23,390 nucleotides of DNA from a virus, in the IMG/VR virus record IMGVR_UViG_3300017917_002230, positions 1 through 23,390 of that record. The stretch is one strand, 5' to 3'. The notes under the pieces are model-generated. The model saw nothing but the letters and a program-made list of their open reading frames with translations, did not search any database and had not been told where the DNA came from. Positions 13,764 through 20,929 of the stretch are shown piece after piece (position 1 is the stretch's first letter; each line of letters opens with the position of its first letter). The translations under genes and the position numbers were made by a program.

Positions 13764-13794
13764 GTTGTCGAGATAATCGACAACTGTATATATA
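13764..13794 (-). promoter_or_regulatory. promoter and 5' hairpin of the 60-aa peptide gene
   Basis: TATATATA (13794-13787 on the minus strand) differs from the late box at one base. A sigma-70 reading is also possible: TTTACC about 18 nt upstream of TTATAT. Immediately downstream GTTGTCGA/TCGACAAC forms a perfect 8-bp stem with a 5-nt loop (13764-13784), near the predicted 5' end of the mRNA. It could stabilise the mRNA or be an operator for a dimeric repressor. Confidence 0.45.
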
Positions 13795-13830
13795 ACGCAG
13801 TAGAGTGGTGGTTGGTAAACGTGATTTGGT

Positions 13831-13853
13831 AAAAAAGGGCGATCTAGTCGCCC
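13831..13853 (-). terminator. intrinsic terminator after the 573-aa gene
   Basis: GGGCGA/TCGCCC stem (13837-13842 with 13848-13853) with a 5-nt loop, followed on the minus strand by TTTTTT. It ends the packaging transcription unit 8 nt after the stop codon. Confidence 0.82.
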
Positions 13854-13860
13854 ATTTATA

Positions 13861-15582
13861 TTACCATTGTGCCAATTCTTTAATTCTTGACAGTTCTGCC
13901 AATTCTGGATTTTGTTCTGTTGTTTGCTGTGGAGCCATTCTTTCAACAAATTTTCTAGCAACATGTTCTGCCTGTTCACCAAACTTCTTGCCTACCATTG
14001 TGCAAACGCCTTCTGGTCCTTTAGGGAATGTGCCTGATTCTTTATCGTAAAATGATTGAATAAATTCTGCCAGTTCTTGTACGTTAAGTTTTTTTGGTTC
14101 TGCCTCTTGATCCATGTCTGCCATCTGTGGTTCTTCTGCCGGTACTTCGTCGGCGGCTGGAACTTCCTCGCCTGGTTCGGTCATGTCACCAAAATCTAAT
14201 TTGCTTACTACATCAGGAGCATTGTCCTCTAGCCATTGTTTTACTAATGGACGTACACATTGATCTGGATCTTCTTTGGCAGCATCCTTGATCTGCCTAA
14301 ATAATTCAGGGTCATCAATTATGCCTTTAAGACTTTCAATTGCATTGCTTCCGTCGACGCCTGCAGGAAAATGCTCTCCTACTAGTTCTTGTAATTGTTT
14401 AATTGCATCTGCCTGTTCTTCTGCATCTTGACTAGTGATAGCACTTTCTTCGCCTAATGACATCACCCAAGATTCAAATTTTTCAAAATCATCTATTTGT
14501 TCGGAAACTTCTAAGTCATCGTGAATCTCTTCTTCTTGACCGGAAGTCATAGCGACTATGTCGTCATAGCCTAAGGTATTTCCTTCTTGCATTAGTCTGT
14601 ATAAAACAGGAAATACAGATTTAATATCTTCTTTAAAATTACGAACTGTGAATTTTTCTTTGAAGTCTTCAACTACTTCTTCTGGAATCTCCATTTGTTC
14701 GCGAGCCTGAAAACTTTCTCTGTATGTTTCGTAATGACTTTGTTTTGCCAGTGCTTTGATCTGTTCGCGTAAATTGTTTAATGCCTCTGTGCTTCTTTCT
14801 ACTATGCTGTTGGTATCGCTGTTCATTAGATCGTTGCGAACAACATAGTTTGAAAAACTTTTTAGTTGAGCGATTTCTTCACTCATTTGAATAATGCTTT
14901 TGCCGAGATCATCATAGGGTAAGCCGCCATTAGCAACGTGACGCTGCATCGCACGAGCACCGGCTAAATGTATGAATGGATATTTAAATCTTTCACCGTC
15001 TTGATTTTCAACAAATAACGCAGAAATGTTTCGAGTTCTTGCGCCCGGTTGAGTATCGTCTACTAGTGCTTGACTATGCTTGATAATCAAACGTGTATCC
15101 ATTAATTTTTGATAGCTGACGGTTTTAGTTCCGTACATCGCGCTTTCATTCATAACACTTTCTCCGACTGGTTTTATGATATCTGTAGATGTTTGTGGCT
15201 TTGGTTGAGCATTTTGACTCAAAAATGCATAGTCTCTTTTATCGAGATTATCTTTAGCGATATCTCTGGTATCAAAAGCCATTAGACGCCTTTTAGCGAA
15301 TTTTCTTAATTCTCTCAAAAATCCGTACCAATTGTCTTTCTGTGATTCTTCCATCGATTCTGTAATACCAGTACTAAAATAAACTTTCATTGAATTTGGT
15401 TCGGCGAGACTGATACTAACGTGTCCCAATGGGGTTTCTCCCTCCATATAATCAAAATCAAAAAATCTAGCTTCTTCTGGATTGATGGTGATAGCACCGT
15501 CTTCTGCACCTAATTTTAGGCCGGAAAAACGGCTGCGTATTTTATAGAAAAGATCTGTTGAAATATTGTTTCTTGCGTCCAT
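13861..15582 (-). CDS. conserved phage protein after large terminase, probable virion protein
   Basis: Protein of 573 aa from the ATG at 15582. The N-terminal 120 residues form a mixed alpha/beta region with strands such as LGHVSISLAEPNSMKVYFST and a basic block FAKRRLMAFDTRD. The middle (about 160-330) is helical, and residues 350-500 are highly acidic with a Pro/Glu-rich linker (GEEVPAADEVPAEEPQ). The last 70 residues hold a compact segment, FIQSFYDKESGTFPKGPEGV then KKFGEQAEHVARKFVERM. I recall related large proteins near the terminase in aquatic T4-like phages, but no function. A TTG at 15597 could extend it by five codons, but a late promoter box (15588-15595) lies between and ends 5 nt before the ATG, so ATG is preferred. 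A structural or scaffold-associated role is inferred from position. Confidence 0.75.
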   Translation of the reverse strand: MDARNNISTDLFYKIRSRFSGLKLGAEDGAITINPEEARFFDFDYMEGETPLGHVSISLAEPNSMKVYFSTGITESMEESQKDNWYGFLRELRKFAKRRLMAFDTRDIAKDNLDKRDYAFLSQNAQPKPQTSTDIIKPVGESVMNESAMYGTKTVSYQKLMDTRLIIKHSQALVDDTQPGARTRNISALFVENQDGERFKYPFIHLAGARAMQRHVANGGLPYDDLGKSIIQMSEEIAQLKSFSNYVVRNDLMNSDTNSIVERSTEALNNLREQIKALAKQSHYETYRESFQAREQMEIPEEVVEDFKEKFTVRNFKEDIKSVFPVLYRLMQEGNTLGYDDIVAMTSGQEEEIHDDLEVSEQIDDFEKFESWVMSLGEESAITSQDAEEQADAIKQLQELVGEHFPAGVDGSNAIESLKGIIDDPELFRQIKDAAKEDPDQCVRPLVKQWLEDNAPDVVSKLDFGDMTEPGEEVPAADEVPAEEPQMADMDQEAEPKKLNVQELAEFIQSFYDKESGTFPKGPEGVCTMVGKKFGEQAEHVARKFVERMAPQQTTEQNPELAELSRIKELAQW

Positions 15583-15587
15583 AGTTA

Positions 15588-15595
15588 TATTTATC
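15588..15595 (-). promoter_or_regulatory. T4-type late promoter of the 573-aa gene
   Basis: GATAAATA on the minus strand, followed by TAACT and the ATG at 15582. The box overlaps the stop codon of the terminase gene. No ribosome site lies at a usable distance; AGGA is about 20 nt away. Confidence 0.6.
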
Positions 15596-17180
15596 AAAAT
15601 CCTGTACTAATGAATATTGGCATAGGCATCTGTTCCTCTGTAATTTTTTCTGTCATTTTGTCATAGATTTTAGGGTCCCAGTCGCTGAGAACGTTGGCCA
15701 TGCGTATGATCAGTAGAGTTGCAGATACCAGATCGTCGTGTTCTCCTGTTTTCGCCCCAAAACCCACACCGTGAGCCACGAATGTTTTTAGTTCTGAAAT
15801 CAAGGGTTTTGACCTTAAAATCATTTTATAAGTTTCTATCATATTTTTAAGTTGGCTACAGGCTGTAATTTTAGTTCTGTGGGTGGTGTTAAATCCTTTA
15901 CGGAATTTACGGATATGACCCTTGCGTATAGGTTCACTTAAAAATAAACCGTGAAAATTCTCTTCTCCTATATCACCGATAACTATCAATGCTGCTTCAC
16001 CTAGTGTGTTATTTTCAACGCTATAATAGATCTGTGGTGTACCGCCTTTTTCCTGGCCTCGATCATTGATATACTTTAAAATTTCTCGCATGTGTTTAAC
16101 CTGGGCTTGGATGGGTGTTAGATTGTGACGCCATTCTGCAACCTGTTCCATTGAAGGCATTTCAAATACCTGGATGGCTCCGTAGTCGCCGCCCGTGCCT
16201 AAACTAGGGTCTAATGCAACTAGATATGTGGCTTTAGGATCTATGTCTTTATACCATCGAGTCTGCCCCATAGTCATTACCGGGTCTACGCCTGATAATT
16301 CAGATAATTTAACTGCATTAATCAGTGTTTCATCAAAGATTAAAAATTCACAATCAAATTCTCTGCGAAAACGCTCGTCGCCAATCTTAGCACGTTCAAT
16401 TTTTGCCCATTCTTCGTCACGGTCTGGATGCTCTGACCAATGGGCAAAATAACTGTAGAATCCGTTGGTGCCTAATTTACTTTCGTTTCCGTACTCGTCA
16501 AATTTCTTATTAGCTTCGGTCCAAATTAGAGCGAACTGGTCTTCGTCTGAGTTTGGTGTTGAAGTGATAATACATTTACCGCCAGTGGACAATGTCGGAG
16601 ATAGTGCAGTCCAAAACTCTTTGGCTTTCTCCGGTGGTTGCACGAATGCAAACTCATCGCAATAAATTAAAGAAAGGGATTTACCACGGCCGGTGTTTTC
16701 TGTAGTTGTTACTGCTTGAATACGTGCTCCGTTATCATATTCAATTGTATTTCTGTTATATGAATATACGCCAGCGCGAATAAAGTCAGGCAAGTTTTCG
16801 TAACCAAAGCGGTAACGATTCATGATATCCTGTGCGCCTTCCATTTTATGGGCGGCGATTAGTACCTGCGCTTCTGGTACAAACATTGTATACCATAATA
16901 GGTAACCTGTAGCACAGGTTGTCTTACCCATCTGACGAGGTAACATAGCGATACATTGCTTATTCTCATGATAAGCCTGAATCAACCTTTCTTGATATTC
17001 GTAAGGATCAAACATAATAGCACCGCGTACAGGGTGCTGGATCTTTAAGAAATTTCTACAGAAGTACAACGGACCTGTAACAGGGTCCATACATGCTTCT
17101 AGATGTTTAACTTCTTCTAGTGTATATCTTTCAGGCTTGTGTGCCTTTTTGATTAGGTTGCCGTCTAGTGATTTTGCCAT
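15594..17180 (-). CDS. 17: gp17 large terminase subunit (ATPase and nuclease)
   Basis: Protein of 528 aa (T4 gp17 is 610 aa). It is the DNA packaging motor: an N-terminal ATPase pumps DNA into the prohead and a C-terminal nuclease cuts the concatemer. Walker A PRQMGKTT is at 81-88, with the adenine-binding Y-Q pair at 62-63. Walker B LIYCDEF ends in D175-E176, and the coupling motif TSTPN is at 206-210. The nuclease acidic residues are D324 in VALDPSLGTGGDYG, E389 in YSVENNTLGEA and D482/D483 in GEHDDLVSA, equivalent to D401, E458 and D542 of T4. All key residues are present, so it should be active. The start is preceded by a late promoter box 5 nt away and no ribosome site. Confidence 0.96.
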   Translation of the reverse strand: MAKSLDGNLIKKAHKPERYTLEEVKHLEACMDPVTGPLYFCRNFLKIQHPVRGAIMFDPYEYQERLIQAYHENKQCIAMLPRQMGKTTCATGYLLWYTMFVPEAQVLIAAHKMEGAQDIMNRYRFGYENLPDFIRAGVYSYNRNTIEYDNGARIQAVTTTENTGRGKSLSLIYCDEFAFVQPPEKAKEFWTALSPTLSTGGKCIITSTPNSDEDQFALIWTEANKKFDEYGNESKLGTNGFYSYFAHWSEHPDRDEEWAKIERAKIGDERFRREFDCEFLIFDETLINAVKLSELSGVDPVMTMGQTRWYKDIDPKATYLVALDPSLGTGGDYGAIQVFEMPSMEQVAEWRHNLTPIQAQVKHMREILKYINDRGQEKGGTPQIYYSVENNTLGEAALIVIGDIGEENFHGLFLSEPIRKGHIRKFRKGFNTTHRTKITACSQLKNMIETYKMILRSKPLISELKTFVAHGVGFGAKTGEHDDLVSATLLIIRMANVLSDWDPKIYDKMTEKITEEQMPMPIFISTGF

Positions 17181-17185
17181 ATGAC

Positions 17186-17193
17186 TATTTACT
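17186..17193 (-). promoter_or_regulatory. T4-type late promoter of gene 17
   Basis: AGTAAATA on the minus strand, followed by GTCAT and then the ATG at 17180. It lies directly downstream of the terminator at 17194-17222, so gene 17 starts a new transcription unit. Confidence 0.6.
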
Positions 17194-17222
17194 GAAAAAA
17201 ATAGGCTCCGTAGAGCCTATTT
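17194..17222 (-). terminator. intrinsic terminator upstream of gene 17
   Basis: AAATAGGCTC/GAGCCTATTT stem of about 10 bp (17199-17208 with 17213-17222) with a 4-nt loop. On the minus strand it runs into a T-tract. It ends the unit carrying the 230-aa gene. Confidence 0.85.
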
Positions 17223-17237
17223 GAATATTAGATTTGA

Positions 17238-17930
17238 TTATTTAGATTTGGCTTCTTCTAATCGTTGTTTTAATTCGGTTTTAATCCAAGCTCGCAACTC
17301 TTCACCTTCCATTGCCATTGGATTATCTCCTTGCTTGTAACTATGCTTGAACATTTTCTTTTGACCATTCATTCCGCCGGCTAGCTTGTTAACCATGTAG
17401 TCGGTATCTTTGAATTCTGGATCTTCCTGTGACCCGTCTGGACTATTTGCCCATTCGTCTTTTTTCTTTTCATCATCGTCAGATTTTTCATCGTCAGATT
17501 TTTCATCATCAGAATCCATTGCTTTGCTAATAATGTCGATCTTGTTATCAGCATCATTGTCGCTAGGACCTCCCATATTATCTGCATCTGGTTCTGGATG
17601 ATCGTCTTTATCTAAATCCGGTAACATCTTTAATGGAGGCATAGCAGGCTTAATGCTAGTAATGCTCGGAGGCATACTTAGGCTCGGTAAAGGAGGCATT
17701 TCTGGTTTGCCCATGTCTGGATTTACTTTTGTAATCAGCTTTAAAAGGTCTTCGATGTTGTCCATGCCTTGAGCATTTAAATTCACACTCATACTTGGCG
17801 GTGCCACAGGCGGAGTTGATGGTGTTGGGGGCATTCCCATTGGTGCGCCGCAATTCTCAGCAGCAGGTACTGTTTCGGCCACAGGACGATCTAGTTCCTG
17901 CATTCTTGCTAGTAATTGATTGAAATCCAT
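17238..17930 (-). CDS. Pro-rich, acidic low-complexity conserved protein
   Basis: Protein of 230 aa that I cannot name. A short N-terminal helix (MDFNQLLARMQELDRP) is followed by a Pro/Met-rich disordered region (about 28-110; PSTPPVAPPSMS, PEMPPLPSLSMPPS). Then comes an acidic Asp/Ser/Lys region containing the tandem pentapeptide SDDEK (about 140-156). The end is more ordered, with DTDYMVNKLAGGMNG and a charged helix GEELRAWIKTELKQRLEEAK. A long disordered centre between two short conserved ends suggests a linker, tether or scaffold-like assembly protein, and its place between the two terminase genes fits head assembly (inference). GGGAG lies 7 nt before the ATG, one of the clear ribosome sites in this block. 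Its gene is followed by a strong terminator. Confidence 0.7.
   Translation of the reverse strand: MDFNQLLARMQELDRPVAETVPAAENCGAPMGMPPTPSTPPVAPPSMSVNLNAQGMDNIEDLLKLITKVNPDMGKPEMPPLPSLSMPPSITSIKPAMPPLKMLPDLDKDDHPEPDADNMGGPSDNDADNKIDIISKAMDSDDEKSDDEKSDDDEKKKDEWANSPDGSQEDPEFKDTDYMVNKLAGGMNGQKKMFKHSYKQGDNPMAMEGEELRAWIKTELKQRLEEAKSK
17473..17502. repeat. two tandem 15-nt repeats encoding SDDEK
   Basis: Unit TCATCGTCAGATTTT occurs twice (17473-17487 and 17488-17502), with a partial degenerate third copy to 17514. It lies inside the 230-aa gene, keeps the frame, and encodes a disordered acidic stretch. Copy number may vary by slippage. Confidence 0.8.
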
Positions 17931-17933
17931 TTA

Positions 17934-18485
17934 TTAACTCCCTATGGCGCTTTTAGCACCAGCTTTATCTTCTTTTGATTTTGGTAATTTGTATTCCCCA
18001 GTGCCGCTATCTTTCTTACGATCTTTAGCAGACTTGGATAAATCTTTTAAGAAACTTTTATTAAAGTCGTCACCGAAATAATCTTTGGCTTTGACTTTGT
18101 CATTGTATTCTGGTTCTTCCAGGATCGCTTCGCCAGTTCCTTCGATATTAAAATTAGCATGTTCTGCTTCTGCAGGATCGCCACCGTTTCTAACTCGTAG
18201 ATGACTTTCTGGAACTAGACACTTAATTCTTTCTAGAATCTGCGGAGCTGTAGTTGGGTATTCGCAAACCACTTCAAACACATGAACTTCCATATTACTT
18301 AACTGTGGAAAATCTAAAGGCTGTGCTTGAATCGGGGTTTTTGATTTTTCGACCAAAGTAGCTTTACAATATCCTAGATATTCTTTGACTTTTTTGACAA
18401 ATCCTTCAGGTAACTCTCCAGCTACTTTAATACGAAACGGATAGGTCTTTTTACTTTCGGTAAGATATTCTGTAAAAGTTTTCAT
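17934..18485 (-). CDS. conserved phage protein between gp16 and gp17 genes
   Basis: Protein of 183 aa starting MKTFTEYLTESKKTYPFRIK. Residues about 15-105 look like a small alpha/beta domain with strands at FRIKVAGEL, ATLVEKSK, MEVHVFEVVCEYP and SHLRVRN. The C-terminal 75 residues are charged and Lys-rich (FLKDLSKSAKDRKKDSG) and probably disordered. The MKTFxEYLxE opening is a short motif I recall from several head-associated proteins of aquatic T4-like phages, but I give no function. A late promoter box (18491-18498) ends 5 nt before the ATG. AAGGG is too far upstream (about 16 nt) to act as the ribosome site. The next gene starts 3 nt after the stop. Confidence 0.72.
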   Translation of the reverse strand: MKTFTEYLTESKKTYPFRIKVAGELPEGFVKKVKEYLGYCKATLVEKSKTPIQAQPLDFPQLSNMEVHVFEVVCEYPTTAPQILERIKCLVPESHLRVRNGGDPAEAEHANFNIEGTGEAILEEPEYNDKVKAKDYFGDDFNKSFLKDLSKSAKDRKKDSGTGEYKLPKSKEDKAGAKSAIGS

Positions 18486-18490
18486 AGTAG

Positions 18491-18498
18491 TATTTAGC
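18491..18498 (-). promoter_or_regulatory. T4-type late promoter of the 183-aa gene
   Basis: GCTAAATA on the minus strand, followed by CTACT and the ATG at 18485. The extended match TAAATACTA is close to the T4 extended late consensus. The box overlaps the stop codon of the gp16 gene. Confidence 0.6.
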
Positions 18499-18976
18499 CC
18501 TTTTGACCTAATTTCTTAAGCAACTCGTTGCGATCAGTTATAATATAACCCTGGCCGTTGATTACGTCGTTTGGGTCTTCGTTGTTGTCTTTGTCGATCT
18601 TATATTTTTTTAATTGTAGATCGATAGCTTTGAGCTTTTTCTCGATTTTAGCATTTTTAGCGTTAATAGCATTACCCATCATACTAGCAGCTACTTCAAA
18701 TATACGTCCAGAATAACGTACTTCTACATTCATACCTAGATCCATTAAATCGTCATAGGCAGCTTCTGCCTTGCTGGCAAGAGAATCTAGCTCTTTTTCG
18801 TCTAGATCGTCTAGCTCTTTTATCTGCGGTAATCCTCTGGTGATTTCAGCGACCGCTTTATAGCTGTCATCAAGACTTTTAACTTGCTCGTGACTAGGTT
18901 TTTCTGTTTCGGGAGCCGGTACCGTAGCAGGACTCGATTCTTCTAGATTAAAAAGTTCTTCTAATTTTTTAGTCAT
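18494..18976 (-). CDS. 16: gp16 small terminase subunit
   Basis: Protein of 160 aa (T4 gp16 is 164 aa). The small terminase binds phage DNA as a ring and stimulates the gp17 ATPase to begin packaging. The N-terminal 35 residues are acidic and Pro-rich (ESSPATVPAPETEKPSHE). The central region has the family pattern: DSYKAVAEITRGL, then VRYSGRIFEVAASMMGNAIN, then NAKIEKKLKAIDLQLKKYK, that is, two long helices of the oligomerisation core. The end NGQGYIITDRNELLKKLG matches the C-terminal GQMNI..VFMGSPTELMDEIG segment of T4 gp16 in layout. Position beside gp4 and just upstream of gp17 supports the call. No strong ribosome site precedes the ATG. Confidence 0.82.
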   Translation of the reverse strand: MTKKLEELFNLEESSPATVPAPETEKPSHEQVKSLDDSYKAVAEITRGLPQIKELDDLDEKELDSLASKAEAAYDDLMDLGMNVEVRYSGRIFEVAASMMGNAINAKNAKIEKKLKAIDLQLKKYKIDKDNNEDPNDVINGQGYIITDRNELLKKLGQKG

Positions 18977-18983
18977 AATGTAC

Positions 18984-19424
18984 TTATCGACGTTTGCCGC
19001 CTTGATGGAAAATATCGCCTTCGTTTACTACCCTAAACTTGATGCCTTGTTGTTTACACCAAGCTGTTGCTGCTTCCCATTTAGCCATATTTTTAACATA
19101 TTGTTGTTGATTATATGCACTCTTACCCACTGCTTCTTTTAAAGTGTGATTACTAGGTTTTACCTCTACGACTTCGGCATGTTTCTTACCATTTTTATCG
19201 TTATACACAATAAAAAAATCCGGAACATATATTGTATATTTTCCAGTTAACGGATCTCTATAAGGTATTTGTATGCTTTCGCTAGCCCATTTTTCAACAC
19301 CCTGATGCTCATCCAACATTCGCATAAAAACAAATTCCCAACTGCTACGAGCCAATGGTGCTTTCTTTCCGACATATTTGTCTGGATTTTTCATCTCGAA
19401 TCGACCCTGGGCAAATTTAACCAT
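18984..19424 (-). CDS. 4: gp4 head completion protein (endonuclease-like fold)
   Basis: Protein of 146 aa, close to T4 gp4 (150 aa; also called gp50/65). It acts on filled heads before tail joining. The match is good: opening G-R-x-x-x-K-N-P-D-K-Y-V-G against K-W-V-P-K-N-I-S-K-Y-R-G, then SSWEFVFMRMLDEHQGVEKWASE, IPYRDPLTGK, YVPDFFIVYNDKNGKKHAEV, then VVEVKPSNH, and later KWEAATAWCKQQGIKFRVVNEGD. The PDF...EVKP pattern is the active-site signature of the TnsA-like nuclease fold, with D69 and the E/K pair in VEVKP as likely catalytic residues. It may trim DNA at the portal. The gene follows its neighbour with a 4-nt gap. Confidence 0.88.
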   Translation of the reverse strand: MVKFAQGRFEMKNPDKYVGKKAPLARSSWEFVFMRMLDEHQGVEKWASESIQIPYRDPLTGKYTIYVPDFFIVYNDKNGKKHAEVVEVKPSNHTLKEAVGKSAYNQQQYVKNMAKWEAATAWCKQQGIKFRVVNEGDIFHQGGKRR

Positions 19425-19428
19425 ATCG

Positions 19429-19800
19429 TTACGCTGAAATGTTTCTTATCTGATCGCTTTTACTTACGCTGTTGGTTCTAAACCCTAAAGTCGACGAGGG
19501 ATTTCTATTATTGTTTAATATTTCACCAATTAAAGAACTTAACTGTAAACCATTAAGAGTTTTTAAAGAATCAAGTAATGTGAATACCGGAACACCATCT
19601 ATCTTAGCCTGTCTTAATATCACTGAAGCAGTGATCTGTGCCGCTTCTTTTCCAAATCCATTAGATTCGAAAAAACCGACTGCGGCTGAAACTTCATTAG
19701 CAGAAAATTCTAAGGGCTCTTTTCCGTATTGATCAAAAAATAGTTTGGTACCGTCGGCGCTGTCGGTATTGCCTTGTACTGGTAGATTAGTAATTGCCAT
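19429..19800 (-). CDS. small conserved phage protein after tube-like gene
   Basis: Protein of 123 aa, mostly helical: FFDQYGKEPLEFSANEVSAA, VGFFESNGFGKEAAQITASV, ILRQAKIDGVPVFTLLDSLK, then LQLSSLIGEILNNNR. The end SSTLGFRTNSVSKSDQIRNI is a polar tail. I recall closely similar proteins at this place in cyanophage-type T4-like genomes, where they are usually listed as virion structural. No enzymatic motif is present. It begins 2 nt after the stop of the tube-like gene and is probably translated from the same late mRNA. A role in the tail or neck is likely from position only. Confidence 0.75.
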   Translation of the reverse strand: MAITNLPVQGNTDSADGTKLFFDQYGKEPLEFSANEVSAAVGFFESNGFGKEAAQITASVILRQAKIDGVPVFTLLDSLKTLNGLQLSSLIGEILNNNRNPSSTLGFRTNSVSKSDQIRNISA

Positions 19801-19802
19801 AA

Positions 19803-20870
19803 TTAAAATTTCTTCTGTGTAGCTGTAGTGCCGCCTGCGCCTTGAGTATTAGAAGGAAAAAGAGAACCAACTACTCCGCTGACAGTATTCACTGCTCCTC
19901 TGATATTAGAGGGACTGGTTAAGATATTAATAGCTTCCGATTTTAAACCTTCCTTAGAAAGTCGCCCAGCATTATTATAGGTATTAGCGGCCGCTATAGC
20001 AGTTCCTAAAAAACCACCCACTGAGCCAAAAGCTGATCCGTTTCCTACAGCACCAAATACTTGACTAATGCCGTCAAGCACTCCACCGTCACCGGTGAGT
20101 CTAGCTACGCCTCCTCCAGCTACGCTAAGAGGACTAGGTGTTACATCGTAATGAAGGGTCGCAAACCCTTTAGGATTATTAACACTGACATTTCCTGAAG
20201 TATATCGCACGGCCTCGTATTGTATAGTCATCTGGCTTTCTAACACGTCTGCTTCTGAATAAGCAACATTTCCGTGTGACCAATTTTGTATTCTAGGATT
20301 AACTAAGGTATAACCATTAAATCTCTTTCTGCTTAATGTATAAATGCTGATACTTTTAAAAATATCAACACTTTTGTCATTATCAAGACCATAACGAAAT
20401 TCATCTAAAGGTCCGTACTGCGGTCGGTATTTTGTTTCTGAATATGCAGCATCTGGCAATGCTCTATCTTGAAAATAATAACCATAATAGATAGCCCACA
20501 AAGCATTAATAATTCCAGCATTGTCATCATGGAATGACATTGTTATAGGATCATAGGTTATATTTTTATAAATTAATTTTTTTCTGTTATATTGATTCTT
20601 AGTTACTGTGTCAATTGTAAACTTGGGAAGATCTGTTCCTTTGATCAGAAATCCTACTTCATTGGAATGCTTTTCTGTAAAAACATTTGATTTAACCACG
20701 CTTCGATCTAGCTCAAATTGAGCATAGAACATGAACTTGGTTCGAGGCGCGAGCCTATAGTTGTCATCAATAAACAACCGTGTGGCATGTTGCCAATTGG
20801 CCATATTGCCTTTAGGATTTAAAAGGCCGCCGACGAACCCTTGGGTTAGATATCTCACGAATTTATTCAT
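19803..20870 (-). CDS. second tail-tube-fold protein (gp19/gp54-like)
   Basis: Protein of 355 aa. Residues about 40-235 have the layout of a phage tail tube domain: PRTKFMFYAQFELDRS, EVGFLIKGTDLPKFTIDT, YNRKKLIYKNITYDPITMSF, HDDNAGIINALWAIYYGYYF and DVLESQMTIQYEAVRYTSG. The C-terminal 110 residues are Gly/Ala/Ser-rich (GGGVARLTGDGGVLDG, GSAFGSVGGFLGTAIAAA), resembling the flexible end of the T4 tube initiator gp54. It could cap or initiate the tube, or form a special ring. It lies one gene downstream of gp19, behind a terminator and with its own late promoter, so it is expressed separately from the main tube protein. Fold assignment is likely; equivalence to gp54 is uncertain. Confidence 0.7.
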   Translation of the reverse strand: MNKFVRYLTQGFVGGLLNPKGNMANWQHATRLFIDDNYRLAPRTKFMFYAQFELDRSVVKSNVFTEKHSNEVGFLIKGTDLPKFTIDTVTKNQYNRKKLIYKNITYDPITMSFHDDNAGIINALWAIYYGYYFQDRALPDAAYSETKYRPQYGPLDEFRYGLDNDKSVDIFKSISIYTLSRKRFNGYTLVNPRIQNWSHGNVAYSEADVLESQMTIQYEAVRYTSGNVSVNNPKGFATLHYDVTPSPLSVAGGGVARLTGDGGVLDGISQVFGAVGNGSAFGSVGGFLGTAIAAANTYNNAGRLSKEGLKSEAINILTSPSNIRGAVNTVSGVVGSLFPSNTQGAGGTTATQKKF

Positions 20871-20875
20871 ACTAA

Positions 20876-20883
20876 TATTTATG
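20876..20883 (-). promoter_or_regulatory. T4-type late promoter of the tube-like gene
   Basis: CATAAATA on the minus strand, followed by TTAGT and the ATG at 20870. It lies immediately downstream of the terminator of the gp18-gp19 unit. No Shine-Dalgarno is visible. Confidence 0.65.
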
Positions 20884-20886
20884 TCA

Positions 20887-20912
20887 CAAAAAAACCCGCT
20901 TCTGCGGGTTTC
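20887..20912 (-). terminator. intrinsic terminator of the gp18-gp19 unit
   Basis: AAACCCGC/GCGGGTTT stem (20892-20899 with 20904-20911) with loop TTCT (AGAA on the minus strand). It is followed on the minus strand by TTTTTTT, with no T-run missing. It lies 18 nt after the gp19 stop codon. Confidence 0.88.
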
Positions 20913-20929
20913 TTTGATCAGGTTGTATA

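Noticed and set aside
13737-13982. Minus-strand frame of 81 aa across the end of the 573-aa gene
   Set aside because: It overlaps the conserved C-terminus of the larger protein in another frame and runs through a clear terminator hairpin.
17466-17516. Short direct repeats considered as a CRISPR-like or iteron array
   Set aside because: Only two exact 15-nt copies, no spacers, in frame with the SDDEK pentapeptide; simple coding low complexity.
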